39,592 bases of DNA from Candidatus Helarchaeota ASGARD archaeon Hel_GB_A (GTDB taxonomy: Archaea > Asgardarchaeota > Lokiarchaeia > Helarchaeales > HEL-GB-A), in assembly GCA_005191415.1 (NCBI GenBank), contig SUPS01000003.1:1-39592 (forward strand). Direction: 5' to 3'. How positions within the stretch are numbered: the stretch's first letter is position 1; each line of letters begins with the position of its first letter. The position numbers were made by a program, and so were the translations under genes. The notes under the pieces are model-generated. The model was not told the DNA's origin, did no database searches, and was given only the letters and a program-made list of their open reading frames with translations. Positions 33,455 through 39,592 of this stretch are shown one piece after another.

Positions 33455-34135
33455 TTAAATAGAACTTTCTTGTTTTCGCGTGAGAAGAACAATCCCGAGT
33501 AACATGGAGATGCCGAATAATAGTAGTAACATATTATAACCTGGGATCCCTTGTCCTGATGGATCTATGGGGGCATAATCGACATAATATGTTAATTGTT
33601 CGGCATATGCTGCAACCACCGCTATTTTTGCACTTGCCAAGTTGGGAATCGCCAATGTTAAGTTCGGCAACTGGAGATATTGATTATTCGTTTGAATTGT
33701 GAAATTTGCAAGGGCAGAGGTCCAATCCGAACCATTCCAATACTTCGAGTCATTTTCTCTAAGAAGCGTGAAATATATTGTCCCAGTCGCCCCTATAATT
33801 AGGTATTCGGAATTCCCATCGGCATTGGTATCGATGTAAATTGTGTATTGATGATTAATGTCTATTTGAACATTAGCCTCAAATTCTATTTGGAGTGAAT
33901 TCCCCGAAATCGTTACATTTAGAATATCGATTTCATCGCGAAAATTACCGAGAGTGCCTGTCCAAGGTTTTGAGGGATCGGTCGCTTGCCAAACATCGTC
34001 CTTCGGGTCCGACATCGGTATAGCACTCCATCCACAAGGCGAATCCACAGCCATTACAGGTACTGTTAGATAAAAGGAGAGTACCAGCAAACTGAGTACG
34101 CTAAAATAAGGAATTACTTTCTTCATACTTAACAT
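33455..34135 (-). CDS. Secreted surface protein with C-terminal sorting/anchor segment
   Basis: A 226-residue exported protein. A signal peptide covers about residues 1-30 (VLSLLVLSFYLTV, cleavage after AVA-like VMAVD). The mature part has a beta-sandwich pattern like DOMON/CBM9 domains (DEIDILNVTISGNSLQIEFE, YTIYIDTNADGNSEYLI). Multiple N-x-S/T sites occur. The C terminus is IPGYNMLLLLFGISMLL followed by a helix end and TRKQ, a layout like archaeal CTERM sorting signals processed by archaeosortase-type enzymes. It probably sits on the cell surface. It may bind sugars or a cofactor. No sortase-like gene is in the window. Confidence 0.72.
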   Translation of the reverse strand: MLSMKKVIPYFSVLSLLVLSFYLTVPVMAVDSPCGWSAIPMSDPKDDVWQATDPSKPWTGTLGNFRDEIDILNVTISGNSLQIEFEANVQIDINHQYTIYIDTNADGNSEYLIIGATGTIYFTLLRENDSKYWNGSDWTSALANFTIQTNNQYLQLPNLTLAIPNLASAKIAVVAAYAEQLTYYVDYAPIDPSGQGIPGYNMLLLLFGISMLLGIVLLTRKQESSI

Positions 34136-34532
34136 CTCAGAAAAACCATTGTCTATGTAACTAACTTACGAAAAATACTAATGCTTTTAAGGAATTTTTA
34201 TTTATAAATGTTGTCAGCTGTTAGGTATCCTTAACGAATATAATATATATCTTGATTTCTTACGAAATCTTACTAAATGTTATATCTTTATTTTGAATTT
34301 ACTACCATATTGTGCTCTGGAGCGTGATTTAATATCTTGAATTATTATTTCTGGTTTATCCTTACAAATTAAATTTCAATTTGACTTTCGATAAAGGTGA
34401 TTTTAACTCCGCCATACGTATTTTTATTAATGAAATAAATCCAATTCAAACTATACTGGTCGGAACACAGGAGAGTGGCTATCATGGTTATTCCAAAAGT
34501 GCGTTGGATCATCGAGGACATGGTGCTCTATC
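34136..34532. other. Intergenic gap between secreted protein and ferredoxin/radical SAM genes
   Basis: About 400 bp, AT-rich. ATTTATAAATA-like sequence at about 34199-34210 could be the minus-strand promoter of the secreted protein gene. The ORF-track line at 34381-34626 has no SD and no recognisable sequence, and it runs into the 3' end of the next gene, so I do not call it. No structured RNA is seen. Confidence 0.4.
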
Positions 34533-35783
34533 TTATTTTGGTCCAATATGTCCTTCACGTGTTTGCGCAGTAACGCATTTTAGTCCTACATTCTCTAAGA
34601 GGCTTTTAACAGTTTTCATTTCTTGAGGGGATGGATAAGACATTTTCAGGAGAGAACTACGAAATTCAGGGCGATAATCTAGAATGCACACTTGAATAGA
34701 GGGATCTATCTTACATAAACGTTCTGCCCAGTTTGATAATTCTTCGACACGTCTTTCTTCATTAGGATAAAAGATTTCATTGTAAGGTAGTCCAACTCCC
34801 ATAAATATCTTCTCTGGATAGTAGTGATCTGCTATGTATTTAACGCAATTCCATGCTGTATCTAAGTATTTCTGAGCTAATTCTTTATCTGTCAAACAAG
34901 TAATCTTGAGAAAAGTTTCAAGCGTGACAGCTTTGAGATCTGGTCCAATATCAGTCATACCTGCCGCTACTAATTCATCAATATAATCAGATGTAAGAAT
35001 AGATGCGTTTGTATCAAGATGGATGCGAGCTTGTTTATCGGGATTTAAAAGTGATAATTTCTTAAAGAATCGTATCAGCCAAGGACGATTTAAGGTACTT
35101 TCCCCTCCTGAGATTGCCATTCGATTTACTTGATAGCGCCGACGAAACGCAGTCAATTGGAGTGCCGCATCCTCTGGTGTAATTGGGCGTGTTTGACTTT
35201 TATAGGTTACATGAAAGTTTTGACAAGTTCGGCATCTAAAATTGCATCCTGCCGCGAAACAGGCGACTTCAATGTAACCTCGTTTTGATTTTAAATGCCA
35301 AGGCGTGCCAACTCCACCGACTGGGTGCGGACTAAATCCATTTATAATGCGTCGTGGGACATAATTCTCTGAAAGCTGAGTTTGAATAACCATTCCTTGC
35401 CGAACGGGTGTATGACAGGAAGGAACAATTACTCCATCAGCTAAAACACTACAACTCTGACAACCACCCGTTTCACAAGGTGCGAAGAGAGCATCTTTTT
35501 CTGGATAGCGAGTCACGTTAAATCCTATGAGTTCTAAGGCTTTTTTAATGGTTATTCCTTCAAAAATCTCATACGATACATCATCAACTATAATCTTGAT
35601 CGTCTTTGATGGCTTTATCAGCTCTGGTTCAATCGCTTCATATGGGCATCCGAGATAGCAAGACTTACAACCAACGCAATAATTTGGACTAGGGCAGCGT
35701 ATAATTTTCGAACAAAAATTGCAACCACGACATTTTGATTCATTTTTTTTATATTTCTCAAGTAATTGCAAAATTAATCGCAC
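34533..35783 (-). CDS. Radical SAM protein with N-terminal 4Fe-4S and 2Fe-2S ferredoxin domains
   Basis: A 416-residue redox enzyme. Residues 18-50 carry two sets of clustered cysteines (CRGCNFC; CVGCKSCYLGC), an 8-Fe-type ferredoxin. Residues about 62-130 form a 2Fe-2S ferredoxin-like domain (CETGGCQSC, then C in VPSCH). The radical SAM core starts with GCNFRCRTCQNF (C-x3-C-x2-C) and continues with AISGGESTLN and HLDTNASIL, like PFL-activase and PflX relatives. GTG 35783 is the likely start. It is the only activase-like protein near the glycyl radical enzyme, though on the opposite strand 4.8 kb away. An independent tungsten/aldehyde-type or AmmeMemo-like role is an alternative. Confidence 0.82.
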   Translation of the reverse strand: MRLILQLLEKYKKNESKCRGCNFCSKIIRCPSPNYCVGCKSCYLGCPYEAIEPELIKPSKTIKIIVDDVSYEIFEGITIKKALELIGFNVTRYPEKDALFAPCETGGCQSCSVLADGVIVPSCHTPVRQGMVIQTQLSENYVPRRIINGFSPHPVGGVGTPWHLKSKRGYIEVACFAAGCNFRCRTCQNFHVTYKSQTRPITPEDAALQLTAFRRRYQVNRMAISGGESTLNRPWLIRFFKKLSLLNPDKQARIHLDTNASILTSDYIDELVAAGMTDIGPDLKAVTLETFLKITCLTDKELAQKYLDTAWNCVKYIADHYYPEKIFMGVGLPYNEIFYPNEERRVEELSNWAERLCKIDPSIQVCILDYRPEFRSSLLKMSYPSPQEMKTVKSLLENVGLKCVTAQTREGHIGPK

Positions 35784-35845
35784 CCAAAGAATAATTGTGC
35801 TGCCATGGAAATAAATAATGATGTTAAAAAAGAGATCTGCAGTTA

Positions 35846-35977
35846 TTATTCAAAAAATTCTTTTGGGAGCATCCGTTTTCGATAGTCATCGATAGAAAAG
35901 CATGGTTTGTCGAAGACCTTTTTGTGATTAGTATTTTTTTCTGTTCTACTAATTAAGGAAGTGTTTTCGTTCGTCAT
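35846..35977 (-). CDS. Possible small ORF (43 aa)
   Basis: An ATG-initiated 43-codon frame with a protein-like basic sequence (KVFDKPCFSIDDYRKRML) in the gap between the Cys-rich protein and the radical SAM gene, same strand as both. GTGAG lies just upstream, a weak SD. I do not recognise it. The rest of the 290-bp gap shows nothing. Confidence 0.28.
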   Translation of the reverse strand: MTNENTSLISRTEKNTNHKKVFDKPCFSIDDYRKRMLPKEFFE

Positions 35978-36074
35978 AGCTCACACATACTTCTCAACAA
36001 ATCCATAATAACTTTTTTCTCCTTGTTTATGGATATTTTCAGTTTTATTTTCTTCAGATCTTTATAGAAAAATG

Positions 36075-36299
36075 TTAAAAAAATCGGAATGTTTTTTCCA
36101 GATAGAGTTTAATGAATATCGCCTTTAATTGCTGCTCATTCTTAAGTTTTTGCTGGATATCAGCCTTCCACCGTCCTTTGAAGGCACAATTCCCACAATG
36201 TTCTTGACAAGTATCGCAGAACGGTTCTCCTTTAATACTATCACTCCGAGTACATCCAATGACCTTATCTAAATCCGTATAGAAAATAATCGTATCCAT
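36075..36299 (-). CDS. Small Cys-rich protein (74 aa)
   Basis: A 74-residue protein with five cysteines: C16 in GCTRSD, then C28, C31, C35 and C38 in FCDTCQEHCGNCAF. The C-x2-C-x3-C-x2-C block could ligate zinc or an iron-sulfur cluster. The C-terminal half is a charged helix. It lies upstream of the iron-sulfur radical SAM gene on the same strand, 291 bp away, so a redox link is possible but unproven. I do not recognise the family. Confidence 0.5.
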   Translation of the reverse strand: MDTIIFYTDLDKVIGCTRSDSIKGEPFCDTCQEHCGNCAFKGRWKADIQQKLKNEQQLKAIFIKLYLEKTFRFF

Positions 36300-36487
36300 G
36301 CTCTCATCTCAACATAGTGAATTACTCTATTTTCCCCTCTTATAATAAATTAAAATGAGTAGAGAATATTCTGGTATTTTAAAGAAAAATTTTGGAGAAA
36401 TTCTTAAAAGAGAAATTTTTTAATTAGGTTACTGAATTGAGATATAAATGGATTTCAAAAATAATTGTCAATGGTTAGGTAATTTTA

Positions 36488-38041
36488 ATGGCGGAAAAAG
36501 ATAATGATAAGGAAGCATTTTCCTTCAATCTCATATATTTCATCATTCTGTTCTTTGCGATGGCTTGGTTTAGTTTATTTCCTTCCGTACTCTTTGGATA
36601 TTGGTTTTTTCTTACGTTCCCATTCACAATTTCCCTCCCCTATCTTCTTTTGATGATTCCGCTTTTTTTAATACTCTATGGAATCGCTTTAATCAGTTCC
36701 ATGATTTCTGCAAAAATAGGTGTTTGGATTGTTTATAAACGTTTAACACCGCCAATTCCTGGATCTTACCCACTAACTTTGAAAAATCGTCATACTCGCG
36801 CTTTTGTGCTCACAGGAAATGTGAGAAATTTTGGTAGGTGGTTACATTATTTTTTTCACCTAAATTTCTTACGAGCCTTTTGGCTTCGTCGATGCGGTTT
36901 AAAAATTGGGAAAAATGTAAAGTTAGGACGTTATGTCCAAGATGACGACTTAATAGAAATCGGTGATAACACCTTTTTAGCTAAAGAATGTGTTATTTCT
37001 GGGCATTTAATGGATCAAACTCATTTAACAATAAATCGAACGATAATCGGAAAGAATGTGATAATGGAAAATATCTCAGGATCGGTAGGGGGTACAGTAG
37101 GCGATAATTCTATCTTTCTACATGTTACAGGTGCGATGAAAGGCCAAATTTGCCGTGGAAACGCGATTTATCAAGGAGTACCTTGTAAAAAAGTCAGAGA
37201 TAATGACTTAACTCCTGAACAAATCAAAGAGTTAAAAGAAAAAATCCGAAAAATTGATAAAACCGATTTTATTAAGCAAAAAAATGCGCCTATTAAGATC
37301 AATGAGAAAAAATTATTTTTCATGAAATTTCTCATAGTTCTGGGGGGCGCCATCTTAGGATTGATTGTTCCTGTTCTGTATTACTTTTTCTTCAAGACGT
37401 TTTATTCTCCAACAAACCAATTTTGGAATATTTTATTATTGAGTCTAATTCCCTTTATTTTTGTCATTGCAATCGGCTTTTTCATTGCAGGAACCATCCT
37501 TTTTGTGAAAATATTTCTCGTTTATTATGAGAGGAAAGTAGAAATCCCAGAAGGGGAATATGAACTTGATGATCCCCGCGCAAAAATCTTTAAAATCAAG
37601 TATATGCTCCGCCTCTTCGGGTTGCGAATCTTTCGCGGAACCCCATTTAAAATTGCCGATACATTCGCTCTACGGATCTGGGGAAACGTAAAAATAGGCG
37701 CCAACGTGAAAATGGATGATGCAACTGTCGACCCTCAATATCTAGAAGTCGGAGATTTCAGTCAAATTGCTGCAGGTGCGCGCGTTCATACTCATGATAT
37801 TATAAAAGGAAAATTATATATTAAAAAAGTAATTATCGGGAAAAATGTCATTGTAGGATCTTTTGGACACATTAAACCTGGTGTTGAAATTGCCGATGGA
37901 TCGATGATTGCAGTGGCTGCTTGGATGCGAAAAAACCGAAAGTGCAAACGTCCTGCTCTTTGGGTTGGGAAGCCTGCGTTCGAACTCCCTTTAGATGTTA
38001 TTACCAAAGCTGCTCGCTTAGAAGGAAAGTATGTTGATTAA
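36488..38041 (+). CDS. Membrane-bound twin left-handed beta-helix acyltransferase
   Basis: A 517-residue protein with two membrane-helix pairs and two left-handed beta-helix domains. Helices at about 10-30 and 48-72 precede the first domain (about 130-235: KIGKNVKLGRYVQDDD, IGKNVIMENISGSVGGTVGD, YQGVPCKKV). A second pair (about 280-345) precedes the second domain (about 395-500: VKIGANVKMDDATVDP, IIGKNVIVGSFGHIKPGVEI, VGKPAFEL). The layout recalls NRPS-terminal and Pls-type acyltransferases, and the twin plan echoes the soluble protein at 18.2-19.5 kb. It may acylate envelope lipids or glycans. Its stop codon overlaps the purH stop by four bases (TTAA). GGTTAGGT lies upstream of the start. 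Confidence 0.78.
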   Translation: MAEKDNDKEAFSFNLIYFIILFFAMAWFSLFPSVLFGYWFFLTFPFTISLPYLLLMIPLFLILYGIALISSMISAKIGVWIVYKRLTPPIPGSYPLTLKNRHTRAFVLTGNVRNFGRWLHYFFHLNFLRAFWLRRCGLKIGKNVKLGRYVQDDDLIEIGDNTFLAKECVISGHLMDQTHLTINRTIIGKNVIMENISGSVGGTVGDNSIFLHVTGAMKGQICRGNAIYQGVPCKKVRDNDLTPEQIKELKEKIRKIDKTDFIKQKNAPIKINEKKLFFMKFLIVLGGAILGLIVPVLYYFFFKTFYSPTNQFWNILLLSLIPFIFVIAIGFFIAGTILFVKIFLVYYERKVEIPEGEYELDDPRAKIFKIKYMLRLFGLRIFRGTPFKIADTFALRIWGNVKIGANVKMDDATVDPQYLEVGDFSQIAAGARVHTHDIIKGKLYIKKVIIGKNVIVGSFGHIKPGVEIADGSMIAVAAWMRKNRKCKRPALWVGKPAFELPLDVITKAARLEGKYVD

Positions 38042-39591
38042 TGACGAAAACATCGGATTCCCGTAAAAACCATAGGAATGCCACGTTCATTCGCTGCCGC
38101 AATAACTTCTTGATCTCGTATTGATCCACCTGGCTCAATTATCGCTACTATTCCTGCATCTGCGGCGGCATCGATTGAGTCCCGAAAGGGAAAAAATGCA
38201 TCTGAGGCTAAAACTGACCCTTCTGCCTCCTCACCTGCTTTCATAATGGCTAATTTGACTGAATCAATACGACTCATCTGTCCTGCACCAATTCCTGTAG
38301 TATGCTTAGCTTTTACCAATAAAATCGCATTTGATTTAATATGCCTTATCACTTTCCAGGCAAAGAGAAGAGAATCCAACTGTTCTGCAGAAGGGCGTTT
38401 TTCCGTGACATACTTTAGATCGTCCAAAGTTACCTGTTTAATATCTCTATCTTGTATAAGAACGCCTCCAACAACTTTTTTCCAATCCCAGGAAGGTTGA
38501 GGTGGCGTGAGCGTTCCTGTAACCAACAATCGCAAATTTTGCTTTATTTTTAATACTTTAAGAGCACTTTCTTTGAATTCTGGTGCGATAACGGCTTCTA
38601 CAAAGGTTTTTACAATCTCTTTTGCTGTATCTTCATCAACTGTTCTATTAAAAGCTACAATACTCCCAAAAGCAGAGAGGGGATCTGTCTTATGCGCTAA
38701 TTTATATGCTTCAAAAATATTTTTACCAAGGGCAAATCCACATGGATTAGTATGTTTAATTATAGCCGCTGCAGGGTCCTCAAACTCTTTTACCATCTCT
38801 AATGCCGCGTTTATATCGTAAATATTATTATAAGACAATTGTTTACCATGAATTTGTTTCGCATTAGAAACGCAAGGTTCTATAATATTCAATTCAGTAT
38901 AAAATGCCGCTTCTTGATGAGGATTTTCTCCATACCGTAAATCTTGGAGTTTCCTGAAGGTAAGAGTGAGTAAGGGAGGAAATTTTTCAGATGTCTTTAG
39001 GAATTGTTGCGACAAATAACCATAAATATAACTATCATATTCCATTGTGTGACGAAAGGCTTCCACCGCAAGTTGGCGACGCGTATTTAAACTAATTTTT
39101 CCGTGATTCTGTTCTAATTCAGCCAAAATTTTCGTATAATTTTTAGGATTAACAATAACTACCACGCCTTCAAAATTTTTTGCGGCAGCTCGAATAAGTG
39201 TAGGGCCACCAATATCTATTTGCTCAATTGCATCCTCTAATCTTACGCCTTTTTTTTCAATAGTTTCCTTAAATGGATAGAGATTAACTACCACCATATC
39301 AATTGGCGTAATTTCATATTTTTCCAATTCCTTTAGATGCGTCTCCTTATCTCTCCTGGCTAATATTGCTCCATGAATTCTGGGATGTAATGTTTTTACC
39401 CGCCCATCCATCATTTCAGGAAACTGAGTAATATCTGATACTTTAATGATAGACAAACCTGCTTCTTGTAATGTTCTATAAGTACCACCCGTAGAAATAA
39501 TCTCAATACCTCTTGCATATAACTTTTTTGCGAACTCAACTAAGCCGCTTTTGTCTGAAACACTCATCAATGCCCTCTTAATCTGTAACAT
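38038..39591 (-). CDS. purH: Bifunctional AICAR transformylase / IMP cyclohydrolase
   Basis: A 517-residue PurH that formylates AICAR and cyclises FAICAR to IMP, the last two steps of purine synthesis. The IMP cyclohydrolase domain (about 1-190) begins KRALMSVSDKSGL and has STGGTYRTL, GRVKTLHPRIHG and DIGGPTLIRAAAKN. The transformylase domain contains RYGENPHQEAAFY, KHTNPCGFALG and TDPLSAFGSI, and ends with the family's FRH. Length is normal. The ATG is at the window edge, with only one base beyond it, so its upstream signals cannot be seen, but MLQIKRAL matches typical N termini. It is convergent with the acyltransferase gene, sharing the TTAA stop. Confidence 0.96.
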   Translation of the reverse strand: MLQIKRALMSVSDKSGLVEFAKKLYARGIEIISTGGTYRTLQEAGLSIIKVSDITQFPEMMDGRVKTLHPRIHGAILARRDKETHLKELEKYEITPIDMVVVNLYPFKETIEKKGVRLEDAIEQIDIGGPTLIRAAAKNFEGVVVIVNPKNYTKILAELEQNHGKISLNTRRQLAVEAFRHTMEYDSYIYGYLSQQFLKTSEKFPPLLTLTFRKLQDLRYGENPHQEAAFYTELNIIEPCVSNAKQIHGKQLSYNNIYDINAALEMVKEFEDPAAAIIKHTNPCGFALGKNIFEAYKLAHKTDPLSAFGSIVAFNRTVDEDTAKEIVKTFVEAVIAPEFKESALKVLKIKQNLRLLVTGTLTPPQPSWDWKKVVGGVLIQDRDIKQVTLDDLKYVTEKRPSAEQLDSLLFAWKVIRHIKSNAILLVKAKHTTGIGAGQMSRIDSVKLAIMKAGEEAEGSVLASDAFFPFRDSIDAAADAGIVAIIEPGGSIRDQEVIAAANERGIPMVFTGIRCFRH

Positions 39592-39592
39592 T

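Noticed and set aside
34381-34626. 81-codon ORF on the plus strand
   Set aside because: TTG start without SD, no recognisable sequence, and the last third is antisense to the ferredoxin/radical SAM gene, which is certain.
36355-36423. 22-codon frame starting MSREYSGILKK
   Set aside because: Has a TATA-like sequence nearby but is too short, without SD or recognisable sequence, to separate from chance in AT-rich DNA.

Overview
The window reads as an AT-rich archaeal chromosome segment, most likely from an Asgard archaeon. Archaeal identity rests on a Trm1 tRNA dimethyltransferase, a CofE-type F420 glutamate ligase, an ADP-forming acyl-CoA synthetase alpha subunit, and several TATA boxes placed about 25 nt upstream of start codons, which is the leaderless arrangement. 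The Asgard assignment is an inference. It rests on a roadblock/longin-like protein carrying winged-helix repeats, a Ras-like protein with an eroded P-loop, a 23-residue LRR protein with a conserved N-terminal cap, a broken membrane RING-type protein and an E2/RWD-like protein. I cannot fix the lineage further. No rRNA, tRNA, CRISPR array or complete insertion sequence was found.

Layout. 0.2-4.5 kb: response regulator, CoA ligase alpha subunit, corrinoid protein, seven-helix membrane protein and longin-like/wHTH protein, all on the plus strand. 4.6-8.4 kb: Trm1 (minus) divergent from a large GH20-like glycosidase (plus). 8.6-10.0 kb: an AbiE-like wHTH plus nucleotidyltransferase pair. 10.2-10.9 kb: a DIP1984-family protein, then a 213-bp non-coding element bounded by a perfect 10-bp inverted repeat. 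10.9-13.4 kb: a GT4 glycosyltransferase and a PLP decarboxylase whose 5' third the ORF track misses because it has no ATG/GTG/TTG start. 13.4-15.9 kb (minus): two SCP2-like proteins and a membrane alpha/beta hydrolase. 16.1-18.0 kb: pseudo-GTPase and MFS transporter, convergent. 18.2-21.4 kb: twin left-handed beta-helix acyltransferase, an unknown protein and two tandem M23-like peptidases. 21.5-26.1 kb: radical SAM protein (minus), then LRR protein, two DUF2889-like proteins, PHP phosphoesterase and DUF169 protein. 26.2-27.2 kb: a decayed patch holding the broken RING gene and a HEPN remnant. 27.2-29.8 kb: glycyl radical enzyme. 29.9-30.9 kb: four small ORFs. 30.9-34.1 kb: E2/RWD-like protein, then cofE, folP and a secreted anchored protein on the minus strand. 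34.5-39.6 kb: ferredoxin/radical SAM protein, small Cys-rich protein, membrane acyltransferase and PurH.

How parts may work together. The corrinoid protein and the CoA ligase alpha subunit suggest one-carbon and acyl-CoA energy metabolism, but the partner methyltransferase and the beta subunit are not here. The glycyl radical enzyme needs an activase, and the radical SAM protein 4.8 kb downstream is a candidate. CofE and FolP form a cofactor operon. The two beta-helix acyltransferases, the GT4 enzyme, the hydrolase and the SCP2 proteins suggest envelope or lipid chemistry.

The strongest unusual signals are four. First, a 122-bp diverged tandem duplication breaks a membrane RING-type gene. 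Second, three ORFs have good Shine-Dalgarno sequences but only AUU or AUC available as start codons. Third, an E2/RWD-like domain without a catalytic cysteine is joined to coiled-coil and MIT/TPR-like segments. Fourth, the 213-bp structured element at 10.6-10.8 kb is unexplained.
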